Numbered from the stretch's first letter, positions 50,343 through 60,214 are shown. The stretch: 64,000 nt of DNA from Clostridium_AM tanneri (GCF_033659955.1 NZ_JARUJP010000012.1:1-64000), one strand, 5' to 3'. Made by a program: numbers and translations. Notes: a model not told the origin generated them from the letters alone.

Positions 50343-53300
50343 TTGAAGGAAGATATACTATTACAAATATTTAATGAAGAAACTAGTGGTAAAAACTATG
50401 CTAATGGGCAAAGGGTTTTTAACAATGATTTAGTATCTTCTATAGATATAACTAACGAAGATAAATTAATTTGTATAGATGGCAATGTAATTTCAGAAAA
50501 TCTCTTTAATGAATATAACACAAAAATTGAGATGGATGGAGAAAAGAAAAAAATTTTTTCTACATACTGCAGTTGTTTAGACTATGAAAAAAATGAGTTT
50601 AAAAAAATAAATTATTGCTGTAAGCATCTAGTAGCAACCTTTTATAAAGCCCTGGAAAAGCTAGTTGATCATCCTCTTTTAGCTGAAGAGACTACCTATA
50701 ATGAAAGTATATTTAAAAATAAAAGCAACTTATTAAATGTGTTATTAGGGGATGAATACGACAAAGAGGAAATAAAGATTGAAGTTTACATAAATAGAAA
50801 TGAATGGAGTGGCAACATTACCGCTGAATTTAAGATAGGGTTAAAGTCTATGAGTTCCAGTAATCTATATATCTTAAAAGATATAAACCAGTTTTTTATA
50901 GCTATTTACAATAATATACCTATAAATTATGGCAAGAACTTTACCTTAGATATAAAAAATCAAAGATTAAGTGTTAAGGATAAAAGACTTATAGATTATA
51001 TTGAGACTTTAAAGGAGATAAAGGGAAACAATAAGACTATTTACAGAAGTGAAGATAGTATTATAAACGGAAAATACGTAAATATACCTAAGTTTTTAGT
51101 TAGACAATTTTTTGAGAATATAAAAAAGCATAAAGTGTATTTAAATGAAGGCTTTTTCTATAGACCTGTAGAAACAGAAATCTTAAATAAAATTCCTCCT
51201 ATAGATTTTGATTTGAAACTAATAAATGGTGAATATGTTCTTAAGTCTCCAGGAGGAATGCCTCAGGATCTAGGTTGTAATAACAATATTTTCCTGTATG
51301 GCATGTCCGTATATATTCCGGATTATGAATTTTGTTATAAAATAAGCCCATATCTTCAAATATTCAATGAAGCTAAGGTAGTAAAGATAGATGCCTCTGA
51401 AGAAGAAACTATACTAAGAAAGTTGATTCCTCAAATTAATATGATGGCTTCTACATTTACCTTATCTAAAACAATAAAGGAAAAAGTAGTAATAGATAAA
51501 TGTAACTTCAACTTTTACTTTGATAGAGAAGAAGAGGATATTACGCTGACAGTAAAAGTTCTTTATGGAAATTTAGAATTTAATATCTTTGAGGATTATA
51601 AAGAGAAAATTGTATATAGAGATTCTAAAAAAGAATCCCAGGTTATTGGAATTCTCAGAAGTTTAGGCTTTGAAGAAATAAAGGGAAAGTTTTATTTGTT
51701 AATGGAAGAGGACTACATATTTAGGTTTTTTAAAAGAGAAATAAATAAACTTCAAGAGATAGGAGAAGTATATTACTCCGAAAATTTTAAGGGTATAAAA
51801 AGTATAGGGTCAAAGGGCATTACAGGAAATATTAAATCCGGAAGATATGATTATTTTGAACTGAATTTTAAAATAGGAGATATTAATCCAGAGGAGACTG
51901 CGGAAATATTAAGGGCTTTTAGAGATAATCTAAAATACTATAAATTGAAAAATGGTGAATATATAGATTTAGAGGAATTGGAGCTTAATAAATTTCTAAA
52001 GCTTTTGGATATAGCTTCTTCAAAGGACATAGATGATAATTGTATACAAATTCCTAGTAATAAAGGTCTCTTCCTAAATAACTACCTAGAGGAAAATAGT
52101 TTAAGGTTTATAAAAGGAAAAAAAGCCTTAAAAGAAATAAAAGATAAATTTAAAAATATAGAAAACTTGAGCTTTAAGGAACCGGAAGATTTAGAGGGTA
52201 ACCTTAGAGCCTATCAAAAGGTAGGATATAACTGGTTTAAAACCCTGGATTTTTTGGGCTTTGGAGGAATCTTAGGGGATGAAATGGGGCTTGGTAAAAC
52301 TCTTCAAACTATTACTTTTATATTATCTAATAAGGGAAGCAAATCTTTAATTGTTGCTCCTACATCACTAATATATAACTGGGCAGCTGAGTTTGAAAAA
52401 TTTGCACCAAAGCTAAAGATAGCAGTTGTTAACGGGTCCAAAGAGGATAGGGAGGAACTAATAAAAAAGGTTGATGATTATGATGTTCTTATAACAACTT
52501 ATAACCTGTTAAAAAGGGATTTAGAAAGCTATACTAATATTGAATTTGATTATTGTATATTAGATGAAGCTCAAAATATAAAGAATCCAAGTTCTCAGAA
52601 TGCAGCTGCGGTGAAGGAAATAAAAGCAAAAAGAAGATTTGCATTATCGGGAACACCAATAGAAAACTCCCTTATGGAGTTATGGTCTATATTTGATTTT
52701 ATAATGCCAGGATATTTATATGATGAAAAGAGGTTCAGCGTAAGATATCATAAAAAGCTTAGGGAAAGCCCAGAAGTTTTAGAGGACTTAAACAGGCTAA
52801 TAAAGCCATTTATTCTTAGAAGAAAGAAAAAAGATGTTATAAAAGAACTGCCTGATAAGATTGAAAAAAACTTAGTGGTGAATTTAGATGAAGAGCAGAA
52901 GAAAGTCTATAGAACTTATGCTAACTATGCAGTGGAACTTATTCAAAAGAAGGTAAAGGATTATGAGTTTCAAAATAGCAAAATAGAAATACTTTCCTAT
53001 ATAACAAAACTAAGGCAGCTTTGTTTAGACCCATCGGTAATCATGAAAGACTATAGTGGAGGCAGTGGAAAAATAGAGGCCTTAGTGGAGCTTATCCAGG
53101 AGAGTCTAGAGCAAGGTCACAGGGCCTTGATATTTTCTCAATTTACATCTGTTCTTAAAAATATTGGAAAAAGAATTAATACAGAAGGAATAACTTTTAG
53201 TTACTTAGATGGCTCCATACCTTCAGAAAAAAGAATGGACATGGTAAAAGCTTTTAATGATGGAGAAAACTCGGTATTTTTGATAAGCTTAAAGGCTGGT

Positions 53301-53585
53301 GGAACAGGACTTAACCTAACCTCTGCAGATCTAGTAATTCATTTTGACCCCTGGTGGAATCCTGCTGTAGAGGAACAAGCTACAGATAGGGCTCACAGAA
53401 TAGGTCAAAGGAATGTGGTAGAGGTTATAAAAATTATAGCTAAAGATACTATTGAAGAAAAGATATTATTGCTACAAGAGGAGAAGAAAAAACTTATATC
53501 AGAAATTTTAGGAGAAGAGTTATCTAGTGGAGAAAACTTCTCTTCATTAACTGAGGAAGAAATACTAGGGTTGTTTGAGATATAA
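50343..53585 (+). CDS. SWIM zinc-finger SNF2-family helicase
   Basis: A 1080-residue protein. A SWIM finger (about residues 77-102: CSCLDYE then CCKHLVATF) is followed by an SNF2-associated region (about 130-590). The SNF2 ATPase/helicase core at about 620-1060 has GDEMGLGKTLQTI, YCILDEAQNIKNP, LSGTPIENSLMELWSIFDFI, SLKAGGTGLNLTSADLVIHFDPWWNP and ATDRAHRIGQ. It is a DNA translocase probably acting in transcription-linked remodelling or repair. TTG start after AAGGAGAAGGAAC. It lies behind the MutS-like gene. Confidence 0.94.
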   Translation: MKEDILLQIFNEETSGKNYANGQRVFNNDLVSSIDITNEDKLICIDGNVISENLFNEYNTKIEMDGEKKKIFSTYCSCLDYEKNEFKKINYCCKHLVATFYKALEKLVDHPLLAEETTYNESIFKNKSNLLNVLLGDEYDKEEIKIEVYINRNEWSGNITAEFKIGLKSMSSSNLYILKDINQFFIAIYNNIPINYGKNFTLDIKNQRLSVKDKRLIDYIETLKEIKGNNKTIYRSEDSIINGKYVNIPKFLVRQFFENIKKHKVYLNEGFFYRPVETEILNKIPPIDFDLKLINGEYVLKSPGGMPQDLGCNNNIFLYGMSVYIPDYEFCYKISPYLQIFNEAKVVKIDASEEETILRKLIPQINMMASTFTLSKTIKEKVVIDKCNFNFYFDREEEDITLTVKVLYGNLEFNIFEDYKEKIVYRDSKKESQVIGILRSLGFEEIKGKFYLLMEEDYIFRFFKREINKLQEIGEVYYSENFKGIKSIGSKGITGNIKSGRYDYFELNFKIGDINPEETAEILRAFRDNLKYYKLKNGEYIDLEELELNKFLKLLDIASSKDIDDNCIQIPSNKGLFLNNYLEENSLRFIKGKKALKEIKDKFKNIENLSFKEPEDLEGNLRAYQKVGYNWFKTLDFLGFGGILGDEMGLGKTLQTITFILSNKGSKSLIVAPTSLIYNWAAEFEKFAPKLKIAVVNGSKEDREELIKKVDDYDVLITTYNLLKRDLESYTNIEFDYCILDEAQNIKNPSSQNAAAVKEIKAKRRFALSGTPIENSLMELWSIFDFIMPGYLYDEKRFSVRYHKKLRESPEVLEDLNRLIKPFILRRKKKDVIKELPDKIEKNLVVNLDEEQKKVYRTYANYAVELIQKKVKDYEFQNSKIEILSYITKLRQLCLDPSVIMKDYSGGSGKIEALVELIQESLEQGHRALIFSQFTSVLKNIGKRINTEGITFSYLDGSIPSEKRMDMVKAFNDGENSVFLISLKAGGTGLNLTSADLVIHFDPWWNPAVEEQATDRAHRIGQRNVVEVIKIIAKDTIEEKILLLQEEKKKLISEILGEELSSGENFSSLTEEEILGLFEI

Positions 53586-53617
53586 GGAGCTGACTAAAAA
53601 TCAGCTCCTATTTATTA
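53585..53617 (+). terminator. Terminator of the SNF2 helicase gene
   Basis: AGGAGCTGA/TCAGCTCCT stem with ATTTATT tail. Confidence 0.85.
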
Positions 53618-53761
53618 TCTACAATTGTCAATAAAAAACAAGGTAATTTATCAAATATCTATGAAAAATTACATAATTGAGAATTATATGGAAAATATTG
53701 AATTTATTATGATATAATAGGTTGTATGAGAATTTTAACTACATTGAAGGGGGAATTAAAT

Positions 53762-56368
53762 GTGATAGATTTTGAAAATTTAAAAACATTAAAATGGCCG
53801 CCAACTAATGAAGAGCAGAGAGAAGAAGGCTATGTTTCCAGAGAAGTATCAGAAGAGCCTACAACAGAAAGAGGTAGAATAATTAAAAAAAGATTATTAG
53901 AAGCCAGGTGCATGCTTGATCCAGAATTTAGTGTTCTTTACACAGAGGAATGGAAAAGGTCAGAAGGAGAGCCGCTTCTCATTCGTAGAGCGAAAGCATA
54001 TAAGTATGCTATTGAAAATATAACACCAGCAATTCAGCCCTATGAACTTATTACCATGCAGAAAACTAGATATATGAGGGGCGCTCCAGTATATTTACAG
54101 TATAGCCAAAAATTCTATTCACATATGGTTGAAAAAGCAGAAAACTCAAATGACGAGGTTTATGATGTTGGAGTAGGAGGTGGCCGCAGCCATAAAGAAG
54201 CCAGAGGTATAATTGAAATGGGCACCTTTGCAATGAAAGAAGAAGATGCTGCACCTTTAATAGATTCCTGTAAGTTTTGGGAGGGAAAATGTGTAGAGGA
54301 CGAATCGGACAAGTTCCTAAAAGAAACCATGCCAGAATATGATGACTTAGATAATGCCTTCAAAACTGTAATATTTCCTCCAAGCGTTATATCTATTATG
54401 GAAGGAAGATGGATACCAGCCTATGATATGGTTGTAGAGAGAGGCTTAGAGGATATTATAAAGGAATGTAAGGAAAAAATAAAAAATACTGTTCCTACTA
54501 CCAGAGAAGTAGCTGAAAAGATTTTATTTTGGAGAGCAACTATATTAGCCTGTGAAGGTGTTATAAATTGGGCTAAGAATTATGCAGATAAGGCAGAGGA
54601 AATGGCAGCAGGGGAAGAGGATAAGCAGAGAAAAAATGAATTGTTAAAGATGGTTGAAACCTTGAGATGGGTTCCAGCAAAACCAGCAAGAACATTCTAT
54701 GAAGGACTGCAGTCAGCTTGGATAGCACACATAGCTATTGCATTAGATGGTCCAATTGTTGGACTTTCTCCTGGACGTTGGGGACAACTTCTATATCCAC
54801 TATATAAAAAGGATATAGAAGAAGGAAGATTAACTAGAGATGAAGCTCTAGAGCTTATGGAGCTTATGAGAGTAAAGTTTTCCAGTGAAGAATATGTATC
54901 TCCAAGAAGTTGGGAAGCTTTAGCTTCAGGAAACCTATTTCAACATATGATAGTTGGTGGAGTAACTAAGGAGGGAAAAGCGGCTGATAACGAACTAGAA
55001 GAGATAATACTTGAAGCTGGAATCAGTATGCAGACTATACAGCCTACCTTAGGTGTAATGGTAAACTCCAGGACGAGCGACAGGTTACTCATAAAGGCTG
55101 CAGAAACTACAAAAACTGGTGCAGGATATCCAGCTTGGTTTAATAATGAAGCTTGTATTCAGCATTTACTGCAAAATCATAGAGAAGAGAATATAACCAT
55201 TGAAGATGCCAGAGATGTAGGAATGGGTGGTTGTGTTGAGGTGCAGATGCAGGGTACATGTCATGGTATCTGCCATCCGGGATTCTTTAATGAAGTTAAG
55301 TGCCTAGAGATAGTTTTAAATGACGGAGTAGATCCAAGAACAGGAATACGCTGCACTGAACCTTTAGGAGATATCAATAGCTATGAAGATTTGTGGAATG
55401 CATGGTGCAAGGTAGAGGAAAGATTTTTAAGAGTGTACATGCGCTATTGGAATTATGTTATGGCAGTGCACAGGGAGATAAATCCTCTTGTTATGGGATC
55501 TGTACTGGTGAAGGACTGTGTTAAGAATGGAAAACCCTTAGATTCTAATGGAGCTCGTTATAATAAATCAGTAACACTATTAAATTCAGGTATGGTAAAT
55601 GTGGCAAATAGCCTAGCTGCTATTAAAAAACTGATTTTTGAGGATGAAAAGTACACACTGAAAGATGTAAGACATGCATTAAAAGAAAACTTTGGGTTTG
55701 AAAGAGCAGATAAGGTTGGAAACTTCTCAATGCTTGAGCAAAAACGTATTAGCGGTGGATTTGAAAGAATACATAGGGACTTACTAAACTCTCCTAAATA
55801 CGGAAATGATGATGACTATGTAGATTCAATATTTGTTCAATGCTGGAAGCACTACAACGAAGTATGTCTATCTGAGACAACATACTTAGGACTTCAATGG
55901 ATACCTGCTGGTCTATCAATATCAGCACATGGACCTTTCGGACGGGTGTGTGGTGCTACACCGGATGGAAGAGTAGCCGGTGTTAGTTTAACGGACGGTG
56001 TACTATCAGCTACACCAGGCACCGATGTAAATGGTCCTATAGCTCTATTCCAATCTGGAATCAAGCTTGATTCCGTAGCAATGAGAAGTGTTCAGCTTAA
56101 TATGAAAATACACCCAAATGCTGTGAAGGGTATAGAAGGTTCTCAGAATCTGGTGGATTTAGTTAAGTCTTACTTCCAGCAAGGAGGTTACCACATACAG
56201 TTTAATATAGTTGACTCTGATATGCTTCGGGACGCACAATTACATCCTGAGAAATATCGTGACCTAATTGTTAGAGTAGCAGGCTTTAGTGCTTATTGGG
56301 TAGAACTTTCAAAACCAATACAGGATGAAATCATAGCAAGAACAGAATATAATGCTACAAGCATATAA
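53762..56368 (+). CDS. Glycyl radical enzyme, arylacetate decarboxylase-like (indoleacetate/hydroxyphenylacetate type)
   Basis: An 868-residue glycyl radical enzyme. The PFL-like domain has the thiyl-radical motif GMGGCVEVQMQGTCHG (Cys491, Glu493 from this start). The C-terminal glycyl loop is VRVAGFSAYWVELSKPIQDEIIARTEY. Cys-x-Glu and the long N-terminus fit the arylacetate decarboxylase group (4-hydroxyphenylacetate to p-cresol; indoleacetate to skatole) rather than PFL or diol dehydratases. There is no small HpdC subunit gene, as in indoleacetate or phenylacetate decarboxylases. GTG at 53762 lies 8 nt after AAGGGGG; the ATG at 53726 sits about at the transcription start. The substrate is inferred. 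Confidence 0.85.
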   Translation: MIDFENLKTLKWPPTNEEQREEGYVSREVSEEPTTERGRIIKKRLLEARCMLDPEFSVLYTEEWKRSEGEPLLIRRAKAYKYAIENITPAIQPYELITMQKTRYMRGAPVYLQYSQKFYSHMVEKAENSNDEVYDVGVGGGRSHKEARGIIEMGTFAMKEEDAAPLIDSCKFWEGKCVEDESDKFLKETMPEYDDLDNAFKTVIFPPSVISIMEGRWIPAYDMVVERGLEDIIKECKEKIKNTVPTTREVAEKILFWRATILACEGVINWAKNYADKAEEMAAGEEDKQRKNELLKMVETLRWVPAKPARTFYEGLQSAWIAHIAIALDGPIVGLSPGRWGQLLYPLYKKDIEEGRLTRDEALELMELMRVKFSSEEYVSPRSWEALASGNLFQHMIVGGVTKEGKAADNELEEIILEAGISMQTIQPTLGVMVNSRTSDRLLIKAAETTKTGAGYPAWFNNEACIQHLLQNHREENITIEDARDVGMGGCVEVQMQGTCHGICHPGFFNEVKCLEIVLNDGVDPRTGIRCTEPLGDINSYEDLWNAWCKVEERFLRVYMRYWNYVMAVHREINPLVMGSVLVKDCVKNGKPLDSNGARYNKSVTLLNSGMVNVANSLAAIKKLIFEDEKYTLKDVRHALKENFGFERADKVGNFSMLEQKRISGGFERIHRDLLNSPKYGNDDDYVDSIFVQCWKHYNEVCLSETTYLGLQWIPAGLSISAHGPFGRVCGATPDGRVAGVSLTDGVLSATPGTDVNGPIALFQSGIKLDSVAMRSVQLNMKIHPNAVKGIEGSQNLVDLVKSYFQQGGYHIQFNIVDSDMLRDAQLHPEKYRDLIVRVAGFSAYWVELSKPIQDEIIARTEYNATSI

Positions 56369-56386
56369 CAAGAGAGAGTATAAATT

Positions 56387-57313
56387 ATGAAGAATTTAAG
56401 GAGCTCAGGAATAATATTTGATATACAAAGCTTATCCTTTCATGATGGACCTGGTATAAGAACTCTTGTGTTTTTAAAAGGATGTCCACTAAAATGTCTA
56501 TGGTGTGCTAATCCAGAAGGTCAAAAGTTACTGCCGGAGCTTCGATATCATAAGGTCAATTGTGCAGGTTGTATGGAATGTTCAAAGGCTTGTGTAGAGA
56601 ATGCTATTACTTTAAAAAACCATGAAGATGCTAAAGTTACTATAAGCATAAATAAGGAAAAATGTATTAAATGTAGTGATTTAAAATGTACAGATATGTG
56701 CTTAAATGATGCATTAAAGCTCAGTGGAAAGACTATGACTGTAGATGAGGTTATGAAGGTTATAAAAAGAGATAGTGCTTATTATAAGAGAAAGGGTGGA
56801 GTAACACTTTCAGGAGGAGATCCTACCTACCAGCCAGAATTTGCAGTTAGTCTCTTAAAAGCATGCAAGGAAGAATATATAAATACTGCTGTTGAAAGTG
56901 CAATGTTTACCACTGTGGATACAGTTAATAAGTTTATACCTGTTACAGACTTATTCTTAACAGATATAAAGCATATGAATGAAGATAAGCATAAGAAGCT
57001 TACAGGGGTTAGTAACCAGCCCATTTTAAATAATATTTCCATAATATCCAAGCAAAAGCCTGTAGTAATCAGAGTTCCCATAATACCAGGTTTAAATGAC
57101 GATAAGGAAAATATAATAAGTATAAGCAGATTTTGTGCTGAAAATAACATAGATAGAATAAATCTTTTGCCTTATCACAAGCTAGGTGTAGCAAAATACG
57201 AACAATTAGGACTAACATATGATATTTTAGATGTAAACTCACCAAATAAGGAGAAAATGGAACTTTTAAAGGAAGCTGTAGAGTCTTCAGGAGTGAAATG
57301 TATTATTGGATAG
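56387..57313 (+). CDS. Glycyl radical enzyme activating enzyme (radical SAM)
   Basis: A 308-residue activase. The radical SAM motif is GCPLKCLWC near the N-terminus (about 33-41). An inserted ferredoxin-like domain (about 58-112) carries two clusters (CAGCMECSKAC and CIKCSDLKCTDMC). LSGGDPTYQP is the SAM-binding GGE-like motif. It installs the glycyl radical on the enzyme encoded 18 nt upstream. The two-cluster insert is typical of activases for hydroxyphenylacetate, indoleacetate and glycerol-type enzymes but not PFL-AE. A ribosome binding site AGAGAG is weak, in keeping with coupling. A bidirectional terminator follows. Confidence 0.94.
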   Translation: MKNLRSSGIIFDIQSLSFHDGPGIRTLVFLKGCPLKCLWCANPEGQKLLPELRYHKVNCAGCMECSKACVENAITLKNHEDAKVTISINKEKCIKCSDLKCTDMCLNDALKLSGKTMTVDEVMKVIKRDSAYYKRKGGVTLSGGDPTYQPEFAVSLLKACKEEYINTAVESAMFTTVDTVNKFIPVTDLFLTDIKHMNEDKHKKLTGVSNQPILNNISIISKQKPVVIRVPIIPGLNDDKENIISISRFCAENNIDRINLLPYHKLGVAKYEQLGLTYDILDVNSPNKEKMELLKEAVESSGVKCIIG

Positions 57314-57379
57314 CTTTGCATGGCTATTAGGGAAACAATAGCTATATTATTAACTTAAATAGCAGTACGATGTTGTTAT

Positions 57380-57418
57380 GACTAAAAGAAGCCTTTTTAA
57401 AAGAGGCTTCTTTTAGTC
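57380..57418. terminator. Bidirectional terminator overlapping an MCP stop codon
   Basis: GACTAAAAGAAGCC/GGCTTCTTTTAGTC, 14 bp perfect (57380-57393 with 57405-57418). The TGA of the minus-strand gene (57417-57419) lies at its edge. Confidence 0.9.
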
Positions 57419-58253
57419 ATTTAATTTCTAACTGTTTAGTAACCTTTAATAAGACCTCTGATAGACTTCTTAGATCGTAAATAGAAGCACTTATTTCCTC
57501 AGATGCAGCAGCCTGGGACTGGGTTGTTGAGGCGTTTTTTTCAATTGTGTCCATAATAAGATTTATAGAATGCTGCATATCTTTAAGGCCTTGCTCTATT
57601 TGGTTTACGGCATTTTTGCTATTTACTGCAAGCTTTCGTATTTCTCCAGCTACTACTTGAAAGCCTCTTCCTTCTTGTCCAGCTCTTGAAGCTTCTATTG
57701 ATGCATTAAGTCCTAAAAGATTAGTTTGATTAGCTATATTCCTTATAAAATCTGTAATTTTAGAAGTCTCATCTACACTTTTTCTTGTCACTTCAGCGGA
57801 AGACACCATTTCTTCCTGCGAGGAGGCTATGTTTTGTGCATTTGTAGTTATATCATTAATGCCTGTTGATATTTGTTCGATGGAACTTGCCAAGCTATCA
57901 ACAACATTACTTAGTTGTTCATATATTTTAACTCTACTATCTAAACCCCAACCTACTCCTGCAGCACCTATTATTTGTTTGTTTTCATCAAACAAGGGTA
58001 TGGTAATGGCCTTAAATGGGGTACCAAATAGTTCTTTTGGAACGATGACTCTTAAAGTTTTCTTAGACTGAACAACTTCATATAAGCCATCGCCAGGTCT
58101 CAATGATAATCCCTCATGTCCTGCGTCTACAGTTTTTCCAGCTTTGTAATATACTATTTTCTCTAAGTCTGATACCACAAGCATTGCATCTTCATCTTGA
58201 AACATATCTTCAAGAACTGAAATAATATTTAACATAGAATCTAACATGTTCAA
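57417..58253 (-). CDS. Soluble methyl-accepting chemotaxis-like signalling protein
   Basis: A 278-residue protein without membrane spans. An N-terminal sensory domain of about 110 residues (MLVVSDLEKIVYYKAGK, IPLFDENKQIIGAAGVGWGLD) resembles a sugar-diacid/PAS-like fold. A short MCP signalling coil follows with the tip IANQTNLLGLNASIEASRAGQEGRGFQVVAGEIRKLA. Such short cytosolic MCPs sense intracellular signals and join the chemotaxis array. It starts with TTG 8 nt after AAGGGGGA. It converges on the glycyl radical operon. Confidence 0.9.
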   Translation of the reverse strand: MNMLDSMLNIISVLEDMFQDEDAMLVVSDLEKIVYYKAGKTVDAGHEGLSLRPGDGLYEVVQSKKTLRVIVPKELFGTPFKAITIPLFDENKQIIGAAGVGWGLDSRVKIYEQLSNVVDSLASSIEQISTGINDITTNAQNIASSQEEMVSSAEVTRKSVDETSKITDFIRNIANQTNLLGLNASIEASRAGQEGRGFQVVAGEIRKLAVNSKNAVNQIEQGLKDMQHSINLIMDTIEKNASTTQSQAAASEEISASIYDLRSLSEVLLKVTKQLEIK

Positions 58254-58513
58254 AATTTTATCCCCCTTAATACAAAATTAAACAATATGTTTAACAACAT
58301 TAATATGTCATATAAATATATTAGCAAAAATTGCAAAAATATGAAAGTTTTTATTAAAATATTTCTAACAAATTGGTAAAAAGTAATAAAAAGTAATAAA
58401 AACGAAAAAAGTAATTTATCATTTATATAGCTAAAAATAGGCGATTAAATAGAAATAAAAGTAGCTTCATGGTATTTGCTAACCATGAAGCTACTTTTTA
58501 ATAAAATTCAACT
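58254..58513. other. Intergenic region with terminator
   Basis: Contains a 14-bp stem terminator (AGTAGCTTCATGGT with its complement, about 58457-58504, T5 on the plus strand and A4/T4 on the minus) for the DegV gene. It also has short direct repeats AAAAAGTAATAA near 58378-58400. No ORF is supported. Confidence 0.7.
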
Positions 58514-59362
58514 CTATCTCTTATTTATCCAGGACAAACCGATGCTTCTAGTTCCTGTATGTACACTTATTACAGGTGATAGCTCTTCAATGAGAATTTC
58601 ATGTTCAGGATATATATCCATCAACATTTCCTTTAAATCCAAGGCATAATCATATCCATTTGCATGTGCTAGAATAATCTTCGAGTTATTTGTAAGCTTT
58701 TCATTTTTAATTTGTTCAATTAAATTGTTATATACTTTTTTCATTGTTCTTACTTTTTGACTTACTAATATTTCGCCTTCCTCAAAGGACAAAATTGGCT
58801 TTATACTTAACATTCTGCCAAAGGAGGCTGCAGACAATGATATTCTTCCAGTACGATGTAAATGTGCTAAATCATCTACCACTAACAGTATTCTTGAGTT
58901 TGACCTGATGTATTCAAGATTTTTAATAATATGTTCAATACTAGCTCCCTCTTTTATTAACTCCAAAGTCTCAAGGGCCATCTGCTTTTGAATAGTTGCC
59001 GTAAATAGGGAGTCAAAAACAGTTATTTTATCCTCGGAAATTTGAGCCCTGGCAAACAGTCCTGTTTGGAATGTACCACTTAGCTTAGAGCTAATGGTAA
59101 TGTATATAATATGATCGTACTTTTTTACTAATTCATCTAAAAGTTTAAAAACTTCTCCAGCAGAGGGTTGCGAAGTAGTTGGTAGATCCAAGGATTCCTC
59201 CATTTTCCTGCAAAATTCACTTGGAGTTATATCTAAGCCGTCTCTAAGATCTTTACCGTCAACTATTACACGTAATGGTATTGAGTATAAGTTGCTATTT
59301 TTTTCAATTATTTCTTTGTCAATTACAGCAGTACTATCAACTACTACAGCTATTTTATGCAT
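58514..59362 (-). CDS. DegV family fatty-acid-binding protein (second copy)
   Basis: A 282-residue DegV protein: KIAVVVDSTAVIDKE at the start, TTSQPSAGEVFKLLDEL, the YITISSKLSGTFQTG loop, DDLAHLHRTGRIS and a C-terminal HTGTRSIGLSW. It is distantly related in sequence to the copy at 4562-5413. The ATG at 59362 follows GAGGTGGATTGT; the GTG at 59371 is within that site. It is divergent from a TetR regulator with a 9-bp inverted repeat between, so the regulator likely controls it. Confidence 0.92.
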   Translation of the reverse strand: MHKIAVVVDSTAVIDKEIIEKNSNLYSIPLRVIVDGKDLRDGLDITPSEFCRKMEESLDLPTTSQPSAGEVFKLLDELVKKYDHIIYITISSKLSGTFQTGLFARAQISEDKITVFDSLFTATIQKQMALETLELIKEGASIEHIIKNLEYIRSNSRILLVVDDLAHLHRTGRISLSAASFGRMLSIKPILSFEEGEILVSQKVRTMKKVYNNLIEQIKNEKLTNNSKIILAHANGYDYALDLKEMLMDIYPEHEILIEELSPVISVHTGTRSIGLSWINKR

Positions 59363-59391
59363 ACAATCCACCTCAAAAAAATGTTATAAAT

Positions 59392-59414
59392 GTTACAAGT
59401 TATACACTTGTAAC
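59392..59414. promoter_or_regulatory. Inverted repeat in the DegV/TetR divergent region
   Basis: GTTACAAGT-N5-ACTTGTAAC is a perfect 9-bp inverted repeat; a further ACACTTGTATAC follows at 59413. It is the probable TetR operator. Confidence 0.65.
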
Positions 59415-59497
59415 ACTTGTATACTTATAATATAATACTATAAAGTGTGAAGTCAATTAAATATAATAAGTTACACAAATAAGGAGAAATGTTACAA

Positions 59498-60076
59498 ATG
59501 AATCAAATGAAAGAAAAGGTTAATCCTATAACTTTAAGGTCTAAAAGTTTCATTGTAAAGTCATTAATTGAATTAATGGATAAAAAACCCTATAGTGAAA
59601 TAACTTTAAAAGAAATTGCGGAAAATGCAGATTTAACTAGGCAAACAGTTTATAGAAACTTTGCTAAAAAAGAAGCTATATTAGAATACTATGTTGATGG
59701 ATTTTACAATAATTTTATAAACACAATTTCAGCTAAAAATGATATAACATTATATGATCTGCTTATTACATATTTTGAATACTGGTATGAAAATAGAGAA
59801 TTTGTAAAAAAACTTGTAGATAACAATGTATATCAAATACTGCTTGAGTTACATTTAAAATACTTAAATTCTATGGCAACAGATGAAAAATTTAAAAATT
59901 TAGTTTTTGTATCAAATAATAGTTATTTTAATCATTTTTCCGCTGGTGGATTGTGGTTTGCACTGAAAAAATGGGTGGAGGATGGCACAGAAAAAACTCC
60001 AAAGGAAATGACAAATACTATTTTAAACTTCTACCATGTTAAGGGGCTAAATGTTAGAAATATAAGAAGAGAATAA
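59498..60076 (+). CDS. TetR/AcrR family transcriptional regulator
   Basis: A 192-residue regulator with an N-terminal TetR helix-turn-helix (about residues 15-62: SLIELMDKKPYSEITLKEIAENADLTRQTVYRNFAKKEAILEYYV). The C-terminal ligand domain is helical (about 70-190), with FNHFSAGGLWFALKKWVEDG. The ATG at 59498 is 11 nt after AAGGAG; another ATG at 59489 is only 2 nt from it and less likely. Divergent from the DegV gene, which is its likely target and may link it to fatty acid sensing (inference). Confidence 0.9.
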   Translation: MNQMKEKVNPITLRSKSFIVKSLIELMDKKPYSEITLKEIAENADLTRQTVYRNFAKKEAILEYYVDGFYNNFINTISAKNDITLYDLLITYFEYWYENREFVKKLVDNNVYQILLELHLKYLNSMATDEKFKNLVFVSNNSYFNHFSAGGLWFALKKWVEDGTEKTPKEMTNTILNFYHVKGLNVRNIRRE

Positions 60077-60214
60077 AATTTTATCTTATGTAATTACATG
60101 GATTAATTTCTAGTTTTTTCATATAACATAGCTAAAGAGTTACAAAAAATGTTGAATGTAACAGTTTTATATGATAATATATCTATGACTTATATTAGTT
60201 AAATTTAATTATAA

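Noticed and set aside
58378..58400. AAAAAGTAATAA direct repeat
   Set aside because: Short, AT-rich and two copies only; not evidence of a CRISPR, origin or mobile element.
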